64,000 nucleotides of DNA from an uncultured Paracoccaceae bacterium. GTDB taxonomy: Bacteria; Pseudomonadota; Alphaproteobacteria; Rhodobacterales; Rhodobacteraceae. Positions 34,256-43,168 of this stretch are shown here, in pieces. The position numbers and the translations under genes were made by a program. The notes below the pieces were generated by a model that did no database searches, was not told the DNA's origin, and saw nothing but the letters and a program-made list of their open reading frames with translations. Location of the stretch: contig CALLAF010000020.1 in NCBI GenBank assembly GCA_938002605.1, positions 56,083 to 120,082 of the forward strand, given 5' to 3'. Numbering within the stretch: position 1 is the stretch's first letter; every line of letters starts with the position of its first letter.

Positions 34256-37200
34256 TCAAGCGGTAGCTTGATCTGCGACAGCCGCCAAAAGCGCCGCATT
34301 GCCCCCTGCTGCCGTTGTGTCAATGCACACATGGCGTTCATGCATCAAATGCGCGGTGTCAGGTATACCGGTGATGAGCGCGGTGATCGGGCCGCTTCGT
34401 TTGGACAGGGCTATTTCAATCGCGCGCGCCGTGTCGGCATCGCCCCACCATAGCACCCCTGCGATTAGGTCCAGTGTCGCGAGCACGTCGGGTGCAATTT
34501 TGCCTTCGGCGCTGATCCCGATCCCGCCCAACGCATTTACTGCCGCGACTTGCTTCTGTGCCGCGGCTTCACCGGGTCCTAGACACAGAACGGGGCCGCG
34601 CGCGCGCAGGCTGTGGCGGTTGGATTCGCCGGTCGGGCCGGGCAGGTCTGTTGCGGGTTTGGGGGCATCGGGTTGCACGGCGTGCAGATTTGCCTGCAGT
34701 TTGTTCATATCTGCATCGCTTTCCCAAGCCTCAGACGAAACCGGCGCAGGTTTTTCCGTAAAGCGTGGCAGGTAGTGCGGGCCGCCTGCCTTGGGGCCAG
34801 TCCCAGAAAGCCCTTCACCGCCAAAAGGTTGGCTGCCGACAACCGCCCCAATTTGATCGCGGTTCACATAGATATTGCCAGCCTTCACGCGTTCAACGAT
34901 GGTCTGCACCCTGTCATCAATCCGCGTGTGCAACCCGAATGTCAGACCATAGCCAGTTGCGTTGATCGTATCGATCACGGCGTCGATTTCATCCGCCTGA
35001 AAGGTGGCAACATGCAGCACAGGGCCAAAGATTTCGCGGGTCATATCGGTAATGCTGTCCACACGAATGGCTGTCGGCGCGATGAAATACCCATCCGCTG
35101 TTGGGGCATCGATTTGGTGGATGATCCGACTGTCGGCTTGGGCCGTGGCAATATGATCGGTGATGATCTGCTGCGCGGCTTTGTCGATGACCGGACCAAG
35201 ATCGGTCGCCAGTAACCACGGATCGCCCATAACCAGTTCATCCATCGCGCCTTTAAGCATCTTAAGCAGCGGCGCGGCGATGTCTTCTTGGACATAAAGA
35301 CAGCGGAGCGCCGAACAGCGCTGGCCTGCCGACCGAAACGCCCCGTTGACGATGTCGCGGACTGCGTGTTCTGGCAGTGCAGTGCTGTCGACGATCATCG
35401 CGTTCAGCCCGCCGGTTTCCGCGATCAACGGTGTTCCGGGTGCGCAATTGGCCGCCATCGCCGTGCGGATTTTGAGGGCCGTTGCTGTAGACCCGGTAAA
35501 GGCTACGCCATTCACGCGTGCATCTGATGTCAGCGCCGCACCCACGTCGCCGCCACCGGGCAAAAGTTGAAGCGCAGTCACAGGCACGCCAGCCGCATGC
35601 ATCAATTCAATTGCACGGGTCGCGATCAATGGCGTTTGTTCGGCAGGTTTCGCAAGGACGGCATTGCCCGCCGCAAGTGCTGCCGCAATTTGGCCGGTGA
35701 AAATCGCCAGCGGGAAATTCCACGGGCTGATACAGGTCCAAACGCCACATGCCTGATTTTCGTCGTTGGCTTGGGTGGCGTAATAGCGCAAGAAATCAAC
35801 CGCTTCGCGGAGTTCTGCAACAACATCAGGCATGGCTTTGCCAGCTTCGCGCGCAAGGATCGCGAACAGTTCCGATGCGTGGGCCTCGTAGGCGTCAGCC
35901 ACTGCATTCAGTGCCTTTGCGCGGGTTGCGGCATCGACAGCCCAAGGGGATGCCGCGCCCAACGCCGAATCTATCGCTGCAGGGCAGGCGATACGAACCT
36001 GCCCGACAATATCATCGCCACAGGCAGGATTAATGACCGGATGCGCCGTACTCGTTTCGCTGACCGCATGGGCAATGATCGGATGTCCATGAAATGTCGT
36101 GGTTTGGAATGCTGTGCGCCCTGCGTTAATGTCGACCAGCGTAGGGCGATGTGTCAGATCCCATCCCTTTGAATTGACCCGCGTCGGCTGAAAAATATCG
36201 GGTCCTTTGGGTAGCGCGACACCTGCGCCAATAGCATCAAACGGGCAGGCCGCAACAGTTTCAGGGGCGACATCTTCGTCAACGATTTGGTTTACAAAGC
36301 TGGAATTCGCGCCGTTTTCAAGCAAACGGCGGACCAGATAGGCCAGCAGGTCTTCGTGCGCGCCAACAGGGGCATAAATCCGGCAACGGGTACCTTGTGC
36401 GTTCAGTACAAGCGTGTGGAGCGTCTCTCCCATACCATGCAGGCGTTGGAATTCGTAAGTCTCTGCTGATTTTCCCAATGTGCTTGCCAAATCTAGCACG
36501 GCCGCCACTGTATGGGCGTTATGTGTCGCAAACTGCGGGTAAATCCGATCAGTCATGCCCAGCAATTTGCGCGCGTTACTGATATAGCTGATGTCTGTGT
36601 GCTGTTTGGCCGTGAAAACGGGAAAGCCGTCCATGCCTTCAACCTGCGCGCGCTTAATCTCCGCATCCCAGTAGGCACCTTTGACAAGACGGACCATGAT
36701 CTTGCGATCCAATTGGGTCGCCAATGCGTGCAAGTGGTCGATCACCAATGATGCCCGTTGGCCGTAAGCCTGTACGACAACGCCGAACCCGTCCCATCCC
36801 GCCAGCGCAGGTTCGGCCAGCACGGCTTCGATCACGTCCAGCGACAGGGACAGGCGATCGGCCTCTTCTGCGTCAATGTTGAACCCCATGCCCGCGGATT
36901 TCGCGAGCATCGCCAGCGCACGCACGCGCGGCACCAATTCGACCATTACACGATCTTTTTGCGCGACCTCATATCGGGGATGTAGCGCAGATAGTTTTAC
37001 CGAAATACCAGGGTTTTGAGCCACGCTGTCATAGGTGCAATGATCGGCAATCGCCGATATCGCCCGCGAATAGGCAAGATGGTAGGCACGGGCGTCAGCC
37101 TCGGTGCATGCCGCTTCGCCAAGCATGTCATAGCTATAGGTAAAGCCTTTTTCTTGCATGTCCGCGGCGCGTTTCATCGCCTTTGTGATGTCTTCGCCTA

Positions 37201-37717
37201 ATACAAACTGACGCCCCATTTCACGCATTGCGCGGGCGACGGCAGTGCGGATGACTGGTTCGCCCAAACGTTTGACAGCGCTGCGCAAGTGGCGCGTAAT
37301 GCCTGGTTTTTCGTCGTCCAACACGCGCCCGGTCAACATCAATGCCCAAGTTGAGGCATTTACAAGTGACGACGCCGAATGGCCTAAATGCTTGCCCCAA
37401 TCCGATGGCGCAATTTTATCTTCGATCAGCGCGTCGATGGTTTCCGCATCTGGAACCCGCAACAATGCTTCGGCCAGACACATCAGGGCGATTCCCTCGT
37501 CGGTTGACAGGCCGTATTCGGCAAGAAAGACTTCCATCAGGCCGGGTTCGGTACTGCCACGGATATCACGGACAAGGTCGGCGGCATTTGCGCAAATGCG
37601 TGCGCGGTCTTGGTGTGTCAGCGCTGCGGCTTGCGCCAACGATGCAACTGCATCGGCTTCATTGCGGTACATTGCGGCGTCTATTTGCTGGCTTAGATCG
37701 GATTCGGTTTGTGACAT
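34256..37717 (-). CDS. putA: Bifunctional proline dehydrogenase / glutamate-semialdehyde dehydrogenase
   Basis: Oxidises proline to glutamate in two steps. The 1153-residue protein has an N-terminal alpha domain, a FAD-dependent proline dehydrogenase barrel (VKGAYWDAEIKRAQVEG; FATHNAHTV) and a NAD-dependent aldehyde dehydrogenase with catalytic cysteine in GAFRSAGQRCSALR. The ribbon-helix-helix DNA-binding domain of enteric PutA is absent, so it cannot repress its own gene; the divergent Lrp-type gene at 37819 is the likely regulator (PutR activator). The C-terminal extension (after about 1000) is the short non-catalytic tail common in the family. Confidence 0.96.
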   Translation of the reverse strand: MSQTESDLSQQIDAAMYRNEADAVASLAQAAALTHQDRARICANAADLVRDIRGSTEPGLMEVFLAEYGLSTDEGIALMCLAEALLRVPDAETIDALIEDKIAPSDWGKHLGHSASSLVNASTWALMLTGRVLDDEKPGITRHLRSAVKRLGEPVIRTAVARAMREMGRQFVLGEDITKAMKRAADMQEKGFTYSYDMLGEAACTEADARAYHLAYSRAISAIADHCTYDSVAQNPGISVKLSALHPRYEVAQKDRVMVELVPRVRALAMLAKSAGMGFNIDAEEADRLSLSLDVIEAVLAEPALAGWDGFGVVVQAYGQRASLVIDHLHALATQLDRKIMVRLVKGAYWDAEIKRAQVEGMDGFPVFTAKQHTDISYISNARKLLGMTDRIYPQFATHNAHTVAAVLDLASTLGKSAETYEFQRLHGMGETLHTLVLNAQGTRCRIYAPVGAHEDLLAYLVRRLLENGANSSFVNQIVDEDVAPETVAACPFDAIGAGVALPKGPDIFQPTRVNSKGWDLTHRPTLVDINAGRTAFQTTTFHGHPIIAHAVSETSTAHPVINPACGDDIVGQVRIACPAAIDSALGAASPWAVDAATRAKALNAVADAYEAHASELFAILAREAGKAMPDVVAELREAVDFLRYYATQANDENQACGVWTCISPWNFPLAIFTGQIAAALAAGNAVLAKPAEQTPLIATRAIELMHAAGVPVTALQLLPGGGDVGAALTSDARVNGVAFTGSTATALKIRTAMAANCAPGTPLIAETGGLNAMIVDSTALPEHAVRDIVNGAFRSAGQRCSALRCLYVQEDIAAPLLKMLKGAMDELVMGDPWLLATDLGPVIDKAAQQIITDHIATAQADSRIIHQIDAPTADGYFIAPTAIRVDSITDMTREIFGPVLHVATFQADEIDAVIDTINATGYGLTFGLHTRIDDRVQTIVERVKAGNIYVNRDQIGAVVGSQPFGGEGLSGTGPKAGGPHYLPRFTEKPAPVSSEAWESDADMNKLQANLHAVQPDAPKPATDLPGPTGESNRHSLRARGPVLCLGPGEAAAQKQVAAVNALGGIGISAEGKIAPDVLATLDLIAGVLWWGDADTARAIEIALSKRSGPITALITGIPDTAHLMHERHVCIDTTAAGGNAALLAAVADQATA

Positions 37718-37818
37718 TTGCGTGCTCCTTGTCGGCAGGGGAATCTTACGCCATTGCTAGAAGTCTATTTGGTTGATAATTTGATAAATGATAGGCGATT
37801 AACCTGAAGGTGAACTAT
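37718..37818. promoter_or_regulatory. putA-putR divergent promoter region
   Basis: 101-base spacer. Its right half is A/T-rich with the near-repeat TTGATAATTTGATAAATGAT at 37772-37791, resembling the A/T-rich sites used by Lrp-type regulators. No single palindrome stands out. Confidence 0.35.
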
Positions 37819-38316
37819 ATGGCGGCCAATATGATTTCAGATATCGACCAGTTCGACCGAAAAATACTTGATGTACTTGCGATAGAGGGGCGGGTCAGCG
37901 TGACCGAGCTGTCACGGCGAATCGGCCTGTCGAAATCTCCTACGCAAGCGCGGCTTAAACGGCTTGAGGAATGCGGCATAATTCGTGGTTACCGTGCCTT
38001 GTTTGACCCTATTCGCTTGGGCCGCGATCATGTCGCCTTTGTCGAGGTGAAACTGAGCGACACGCGTGAAAATGCCTTGGCGGCGTTTAATGCGGCGGTC
38101 ATGCTGGTCCCAGAGATCGAACAATGCCATTTGATTGCAGGCGCATTCGATTATTTGCTGAAAGTGCGCACCTCGGGAATGATGGGGTATCGCGCTGTTT
38201 TAGCAGAGAAAATTTCGACATTGCCGCATGTTGCGAACACTTCGACCTATGTTGCGATGCAAGCCGTCAAAGAAGAAGGTCTTTCACCGCTTGCCCCGCG
38301 CGACATGTCCGCATAG
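37819..38316 (+). CDS. putR: Lrp/AsnC-family regulator, PutR-like
   Basis: Leucine-responsive regulatory protein of 165 residues: N-terminal HTH (DQFDRKILDVLAIEGRVSVT, then ELSRRIGLSKSPTQARLKRL) and C-terminal RAM ligand-binding domain (DHVAFVEVKLSDTRENALAA; AGAFDYLLKVRTSGMMGY). It is divergent from putA, as PutR is in Rhodobacter and Agrobacterium, where it activates putA in response to proline. ATG at 37819 has AAGGTG six bases upstream; the earlier GTG at 37810 is less likely. Confidence 0.9.
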   Translation: MAANMISDIDQFDRKILDVLAIEGRVSVTELSRRIGLSKSPTQARLKRLEECGIIRGYRALFDPIRLGRDHVAFVEVKLSDTRENALAAFNAAVMLVPEIEQCHLIAGAFDYLLKVRTSGMMGYRAVLAEKISTLPHVANTSTYVAMQAVKEEGLSPLAPRDMSA

Positions 38317-38328
38317 GAATAGCACCGT

Positions 38329-38414
38329 GCCCGCGTGGTGGAATGGTAGACACATGAGACTTAAAATCTCCCGGCTGTATGGCCGTGCCGGTTCGAGTCC
38401 GGCCGCGGGCACCA
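38329..38414 (+). tRNA. tRNA-Leu (anticodon TAA)
   Basis: 86 bases including encoded CCA. Acceptor stem GCCCGCG (38329-38335) pairs with CGCGGGC (38404-38410), discriminator A at 38411. The anticodon loop CTTAAAA gives TAA at 38362-38364, reading UUA/UUG codons. A long variable arm (type II tRNA) and the T arm GTTCGAGTCC are present. It begins 12 bases after the putR stop. No intrinsic terminator is evident downstream. Confidence 0.96.
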
Positions 38415-38587
38415 CTTGAACTGAGACCCTAGAGATGCATTTCGGATGCTCGCATAGTGGTTCTCCTTAAGAATTGGGCTGACGAAATTGTATGGCGAAG
38501 TCAGAGGTTGGCAAAAAAAACGCACTAAATCATAAACAGTTAACCATTTAAGTAACCAGATGGAGTGAAGGTTTAAAACACCTATAA

Positions 38588-38613
38588 GTTGAAATTGTCA
38601 CATCTATTTCAAC
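38588..38613. promoter_or_regulatory. Inverted repeat GTTGAAAT-N10-ATTTCAAC
   Basis: Eight-base perfect arms with a 10-base spacer, 65 bases upstream of the small secreted protein start. Arm length and spacing fit an operator for a dimeric regulator, though the stem could also form an RNA hairpin. Regulator unknown. Confidence 0.4.
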
Positions 38614-38650
38614 CTTTGAACACAAAGCTGCCATAAAGCGCGGTGGTAAT

Positions 38651-38666
38651 ATCAATATGTATTGAT
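38651..38666. promoter_or_regulatory. Inverted repeat ATCAATA-TG-TATTGAT
   Basis: Perfect seven-base arms around TG, located 12 bases before the ATG at 38679 and touching its GGAG ribosome-binding site (38666-38669). As DNA it could be an operator; as RNA it could occlude the ribosome site. Confidence 0.4.
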
Positions 38667-38678
38667 GGAGCCAGCACA

Positions 38679-38987
38679 ATGTTCAAACACGCAATCCACG
38701 CACTTATCCCAGCGTTCTTTATCGCGGGCCATTCCGCCCAGGCCCAGCACGTTCAGGTCGAACCGGGCGCGGTCATCGCCGCGGCGGCAGAAATGCCAAA
38801 TAGCACATTGCTTTGGATGGTCGACCCAGCGGTTGAGATAATCCGCGCGAGCGGTCATCCCTGTGACAGCGTTTCGGAAATGCGTCCAGCATCCGTTTTC
38901 ATTGGACTAACCGTCGTCTGTAATAGCAGTCGCTACGCCTACGATATCGAAGATCAAGACGGCCGTTGGCAAGTCGTGCAGCAATAA
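38679..38987 (+). CDS. Small secreted protein of unknown function
   Basis: Unrecognised 102-residue protein with a signal peptide (MFKHAIHALIPAFFIAGHSA, cleaved near AQAQ). The mature part has two cysteines (HPCDSVSEM and LTVVCNSS) that could form one disulfide. The ATG at 38679 is preceded by GGAG; the longer frame from 38643 is unlikely because it would put the inverted repeat in the coding region. It stands alone between tRNA-Leu and the sulfotransferase gene. Confidence 0.65.
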   Translation: MFKHAIHALIPAFFIAGHSAQAQHVQVEPGAVIAAAAEMPNSTLLWMVDPAVEIIRASGHPCDSVSEMRPASVFIGLTVVCNSSRYAYDIEDQDGRWQVVQQ

Positions 38988-39061
38988 GATCGCCCTAAAG
39001 CATGGTCAGACCAAACCAGTGCGCGCAATGTTTGGCTGACTTTGCCTGATTGCGCGCGTCT

Positions 39062-39883
39062 CTATTGACCAAGCTTTGCGTGAACCTCATCTAGGTCAAT
39101 GTCGCCGATCGGCATTTTGTTGGCCGGGTTTTCAAAATCGTATTTGAAGATGCGGAAGTCTTTTTTGTACATCTCATAGACCAGATGCATCGACAGGTCG
39201 TCGAAATAGTCTGCAACAGGATGCGCGCGTTTGGGGCCGTGACCTTCGCTTTCATTGAAGCGGGGGATCGTTTTAAGGTCAACTGTATGCGGCGTTTCGA
39301 TTTCATCCAACACCGATTGCATGCCGTCGTTAAACTGTTCGGTCCAGAAGATATTGTCGTAGCGGCCACCGTTTACGATATAGGTCGCGATATGGCCGGA
39401 CATGGCGGACCAATGGATATCGGGGTCCATGGGGCGGCGCCAGCGCACAGTGTCACGGGCGAACAGTAGAAAACGCCGAAAGCTTTTAATTTGGTCGAAT
39501 TCGAATCCGGTATCAGGATCGCCTACCTCGATCCCGTATTTTTGAGTCAGTAGGGGTACAAGATTGCCGCGATAATATTTGCCGTTGCGCTGGATGCCGC
39601 AAATTTTGTCAAAGAACGACGATAGAATCCGCGTGTAAGGATTGCGCACACAGGTAAATGCATAGCTTTGGTGCGCGGTCACGTTTTTGGTGATCAGTGC
39701 CTTGCTGTCATCCAATGCCCATTTGTGCATACCGGTTTTTGCATCATGGATATCGCCGTCAAAAAACTGACCATGATCTGAATAATACATGATTTGCCCG
39801 ATGGTTGAGCAGGCGCATTTGGGGACAACGCGGTAGACGACGCTTTCGCTGGTGGTCATCCAGGTTCCGGGAAAACTCGCCAA
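39062..39883 (-). CDS. Sulfotransferase family protein
   Basis: PAPS-dependent sulfotransferase-like protein of 273 residues. The 5-prime phosphosulfate loop is VVPKCACSTIGQIMYY and the 3-prime phosphate site is FTCVRNPYTRILSSFFDK, as in carbohydrate sulfotransferases (family 2). There is no signal peptide or membrane segment, so it acts in the cytoplasm. It is divergent from a glycosyltransferase gene 129 bases away, suggesting sulfation of a surface polysaccharide or glycolipid; substrate is unknown. Confidence 0.85.
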   Translation of the reverse strand: MASFPGTWMTTSESVVYRVVPKCACSTIGQIMYYSDHGQFFDGDIHDAKTGMHKWALDDSKALITKNVTAHQSYAFTCVRNPYTRILSSFFDKICGIQRNGKYYRGNLVPLLTQKYGIEVGDPDTGFEFDQIKSFRRFLLFARDTVRWRRPMDPDIHWSAMSGHIATYIVNGGRYDNIFWTEQFNDGMQSVLDEIETPHTVDLKTIPRFNESEGHGPKRAHPVADYFDDLSMHLVYEMYKKDFRIFKYDFENPANKMPIGDIDLDEVHAKLGQ

Positions 39884-40012
39884 TTGTGGTCTCCTTTGCG
39901 CAATGTCGTCGTCGTTTTCCCTTTAAGAGCAAAGAAACACCGTTTATTCAATGTCTGATCGCGGTAAGTCGCCGGAAACATCAATTTGTTCGCAGGGGGG
40001 CACCCACTAAAG

Positions 40013-41590
40013 ATGGCAAGAATCGCCTTTATCCTTCTTTGCCACAAGAACCCTGATGCGATTGTGCAGCAAGCGCAGCAATTGACAGCGGCTGGCGATT
40101 ATATCGCAATCCATTTTGATGCCTCGGCCGATGCTGCAGACTTTGCAACCATCCAGACGGCGCTGGCGGATAATCCAAACGTGGCGTTTGCCAAGCGCCG
40201 GATCAAATGCGGGTGGGGCGAATGGAGCCTGGTGCAGGCGACCCTGCATGCCGTCGAAGCCGCGGTTGATGCATTTCCGCGCGCGAGCCATTTTTACATG
40301 GTCTCGGGGGATTGCATGCCGATCAAATCCGCCCAATACGCACATCAGTTTTTAGACCAGCATGACCGTGATTTTATCGAAAGCTATGATTTCTTTGACA
40401 GCGATTGGATCAAAACAGGGTTCCGTGAAGAGCGTCTGATCTACCGCCATTTATTTAACGAGCGCACCCAGAAAAAGCGGTTTTATACGTCATTGGCGTT
40501 GCAGCAGAAATTTGGGATCACGCGCGATACGCCCAAAGATGTGCAGGTTATGATCGGCAGCCAATGGTGGTGCCTGCGGCGGCGCACCGTTGAAGCACTG
40601 CTTGATTTCACCCGCGCGCGCAAAGACGTAATGCGGTTTTTCCGCACCACGTGGATTCCCGATGAGACATTTTTTCAAACTCTGGTGCGGCATTTGGTGC
40701 CGGGGAAAGAAATTGAAAACCGGACGCTCACATTTTTGATGTTCACAGACTACGGGATGCCGGTGACGTTTTATAACGACCACTATGACCTGCTTTTGGG
40801 GCAAAGCGGCCTGTTCGCGCGTAAAATCAGTGCCGAGGCTGCTGATCTGCGATCCGAGCTGGGCGCGCTCTATGTCAGTGACCGCACAGATTTCGTGATT
40901 ACTGACGAAGGTCGGCGGCTGTTTCAATTTTTGACCGGACGTGGGCGCATTGGCCGCCGGTTTGCGCCACGGTTTTGGGAACGCGAAACGACATTGGGGC
41001 GCAATCGCGAACTGCTTATAGTGGCCTGTAAGAAATGGCATGTGGCCAAACGCTTGGCCGCTGGAATCCGTGCCCATACTGATATTCCTGCGGTCGACTA
41101 TCTATTCAGCGAAGACGCAACGCCCTTGCCAGATCTTGGTGGGATCGAAACGACTGTGCAAAAACGTGGTCGGCATCGCCGCGCATTTTTGCGGATGTTG
41201 TTTGATCACAACAAAAGCGATCGGTTGGTGATCTGCCTCGATACAGCAGACATCGATTTGATGCGTGACTTTTTCTCGGACCGTGCCGATGTGCGTTTGC
41301 TCGAAATCGCTTGTGAATTTGACGACGACTATTTGGTTGGGCATGCGAAGCGGGTAGGGCTTGCTGGTATGCAAAGCAGTGATGCAACTGTCGCGCGGCT
41401 GCTGCCGACCATTCGCAACGATATCCTGCACGAGCGCGACAGTATCCGCGACGCGGAGTTTGCAGGCACGTCGCGGATCAGTGAAACAGCAAGCGTGGAA
41501 GAAAACGCTGCCGCCCTTGTTCAGTTCCTGCGCGTCGATACCGATACTGCACGGACACTTGCCGAAACCCCCCATCTTTTTGTTGATTGA
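40013..41590 (+). CDS. Core-2/I-branching-type glycosyltransferase with C-terminal domain (DUF5928-like)
   Basis: Protein of 525 residues. Residues about 1-300 resemble beta-1,6-N-acetylglucosaminyltransferases (GT14): ARIAFILLCHKNPDAIVQQA at the start, FYMVSGDCMPIKS with the conserved SGxC-type step, and TTWIPDETFFQTLVRHLVPG. The C-terminal half (LLIVACKKWHVAKRLAAGIR onward) matches an extension recalled as DUF5928 in Rhodobacteraceae. The start at 40013 removes nine unlikely residues. Cytosolic; likely builds a surface glycan. It is divergent from the sulfotransferase and is followed 8 bases later by a HIT protein gene. Confidence 0.78.
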   Translation: MARIAFILLCHKNPDAIVQQAQQLTAAGDYIAIHFDASADAADFATIQTALADNPNVAFAKRRIKCGWGEWSLVQATLHAVEAAVDAFPRASHFYMVSGDCMPIKSAQYAHQFLDQHDRDFIESYDFFDSDWIKTGFREERLIYRHLFNERTQKKRFYTSLALQQKFGITRDTPKDVQVMIGSQWWCLRRRTVEALLDFTRARKDVMRFFRTTWIPDETFFQTLVRHLVPGKEIENRTLTFLMFTDYGMPVTFYNDHYDLLLGQSGLFARKISAEAADLRSELGALYVSDRTDFVITDEGRRLFQFLTGRGRIGRRFAPRFWERETTLGRNRELLIVACKKWHVAKRLAAGIRAHTDIPAVDYLFSEDATPLPDLGGIETTVQKRGRHRRAFLRMLFDHNKSDRLVICLDTADIDLMRDFFSDRADVRLLEIACEFDDDYLVGHAKRVGLAGMQSSDATVARLLPTIRNDILHERDSIRDAEFAGTSRISETASVEENAAALVQFLRVDTDTARTLAETPHLFVD

Positions 41591-41598
41591 GGCCTCCC

Positions 41599-41961
41599 AT
41601 GGAATACGCATACGACGACCAGAACATTTTCGCCAAGATTTTGCGCGGCGAAATTCCTAATAAGACTGTGTTCGAAAATGAACACGCTTTGGCATTTCAT
41701 GATATTCAGCCGCAGGCTGCTGTGCATGTGCTGGTGATCCCCAAGGGGCCATACATGAGCCTCGATCACTTTGCCCGCGACGCATCCGCAGACGAACAAG
41801 CAGGTTTTTTTCACGCGATCGCTGCTGTGTGCGACCTGATGCAGCTAGACGAGGGGTTCCGCGGCATTTCGAACACCCGCGTGCATGGCATTCAAGATGT
41901 GCCGCATTACCACATGCACATCATCGGCGGACAACAGCTTGGCCGCATGTTGTCCGATTGA
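41599..41961 (+). CDS. HIT family protein (HINT-type)
   Basis: Histidine-triad nucleotide-binding protein of 120 residues, with the HIT motif HYHMHIIGG near the C-terminus and the HINT-type N-terminus NIFAKILRGEIPNKTVFEN. HINT proteins hydrolyse adenosine phosphoramidates. GAGG precedes the ATG at 41599; the earlier frame from 41587 overlaps the glycosyltransferase stop. Co-transcription with the glycosyltransferase is probable by distance. Confidence 0.93.
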   Translation: MEYAYDDQNIFAKILRGEIPNKTVFENEHALAFHDIQPQAAVHVLVIPKGPYMSLDHFARDASADEQAGFFHAIAAVCDLMQLDEGFRGISNTRVHGIQDVPHYHMHIIGGQQLGRMLSD

Positions 41962-41970
41962 TCGATGATG

Positions 41971-42900
41971 TTATTTGGTGGACGTGAGCGATAGAAACAC
42001 GTCCTCAAGGTGGGCTTCTTGGGTCTTTACGTCTTTGATCGTGATCCCGGCATCGCGCAAAATCTGCAACACCGCATCAGCGGGGGTTGTTGTGCTTTGG
42101 TAGGTAAAGCTTAGCGTGCCATTGGCGTGCTTTTTGCCAGAAATTTCCGGCGGCAGTTCCGGCAATTGCGCAGGTCCATCTGGCGTGATTACCAGTGTTT
42201 TGCGATCCAGATGCCCCAAAAGGTTTGCGGTGCTATCGCGCACAACCACTTCTCCATGATTAATGATCGCGATATCGTCGCACATGGCTTCTGCTTCTTC
42301 TAGGTAATGGGTGGTCAGGATCACGGTCATCCCGTCATCATTCAATTTGCGCACGTTTTGCCACAGCATATTACGCAGCGCGATATCGACACCGGCTGTT
42401 GGTTCATCCAACACAAGAATTTGCGGCGAATGCACAAGCGCCTTGCCCAAAAGCAAGCGGCGCCGCATCCCACCGGACAGCGATCTGGAATAAGCCTCCG
42501 CTTTATCGGTTAATCCGATCAGATCTAGAATCTCTGCGGTTTTGCGTTGCGATTTTGGCACGCCATAAAGGCCTGCCTGAACGTCGAGCGATCCGGCGGG
42601 CGTGAAAAATGGGTCAAGATGCGGTTCTTGCGGCATAATTCCAATCGACGCGCGCGATTGGCGCGGATTGGTGTCTTGGTCAAAACCCCAAATCTTGACG
42701 CTGCCCGCCGATTTGACCACCAATCCCGCTAGAATATTGATAAGCGTCGATTTTCCAGCTCCGTTTGGCCCCAAAAGCCCGAAAATGGACCCGCGTGGGA
42801 TATTCAAATCAACCCCTTTCAACGCCTCTTTGCCGGGGCTGCGGCCGGTGGCGGCGTAGGTTTTCCTGAGCCCGGAAATTTCTATGGCGTTGTCGGTCAT
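41971..42900 (-). CDS. ABC transporter ATP-binding protein (DUF4162-type)
   Basis: Stand-alone ABC ATPase of 309 residues: Walker A GPNGAGKST, signature LSGGMRRRLLLGKAL, Walker B ILVLDEPTAGVD and H-loop LTTHYLEEAEAM. The C-terminal domain (KTLVITPDGPAQLPELPPEI) fits the DUF4162 tail of multidrug/Nod-type transporters. A permease gene is expected next to it but none is found in the adjacent sequence, so the partner must be elsewhere. It converges with the HIT gene. Confidence 0.9.
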   Translation of the reverse strand: MTDNAIEISGLRKTYAATGRSPGKEALKGVDLNIPRGSIFGLLGPNGAGKSTLINILAGLVVKSAGSVKIWGFDQDTNPRQSRASIGIMPQEPHLDPFFTPAGSLDVQAGLYGVPKSQRKTAEILDLIGLTDKAEAYSRSLSGGMRRRLLLGKALVHSPQILVLDEPTAGVDIALRNMLWQNVRKLNDDGMTVILTTHYLEEAEAMCDDIAIINHGEVVVRDSTANLLGHLDRKTLVITPDGPAQLPELPPEISGKKHANGTLSFTYQSTTTPADAVLQILRDAGITIKDVKTQEAHLEDVFLSLTSTK

Positions 42901-42988
42901 GCTGGTCTTTCCCCTGCGCGTCTCGTGCGGTATGTATCACGTGATCTAAGGCCCAAGGCGGCCCGCAGCAAGCAGACAAGGTGACACT

Positions 42989-43168
42989 ATGACCACGCCA
43001 GCACCAGAGACCCGGATTGTTAACGATTGGCGCATTGCCTGCGATGGTGGCGAAGGCGGGCTTGGCCATCCGCGCGTTTGGTTGCAAATCCCGCATGAGG
43101 TCGGCTATGTCGAATGCCCCTACTGCGATGCAAAAATCGTGCATGCCGATTACGAAGGCAAAGTATAA
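42989..43168 (+). CDS. Zinc-finger protein, NDUFS6/complex I-type
   Basis: 59-residue protein with the zf-CHCC pattern: [18 protein letters not shown] and [14 protein letters not shown] (C, H, C, C ligands). This is the bacterial counterpart of mitochondrial complex I subunit NDUFS6, an accessory subunit that binds zinc; found in Alphaproteobacteria next to unrelated genes. ATG at 42989 has AAGGTG at normal distance. Its end overlaps the TIGR02117 gene by 55 bases. Confidence 0.85.
   Translation: MTTPAPETRIVNDWRIACDGGEGGLGHPRVWLQIPHEVGYVECPYCDAKIVHADYEGKV

Larger units (their letters stand above)
38415..38678. other. AT-rich intergenic region with two inverted repeats
   Basis: 264 bases without a recognisable gene, much richer in A/T than the flanks (for example AACAGTTAACCATTTAAGTA at 38536-38555). 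It contains two near-perfect inverted repeats: GTTGAAAT-N10-ATTTCAAC at 38588-38613 and ATCAATA-TG-TATTGAT at 38651-38666, both upstream of the small secreted protein gene, and may hold its promoter and operators. No attachment-site duplication of the tRNA 3-prime end was seen within it. Confidence 0.5.

Noticed and set aside
34613..35215. 200-codon frame antisense to putA
   Set aside because: It overlaps the aldehyde dehydrogenase half of a complete PutA, which includes catalytic residues; no evidence for a second gene.
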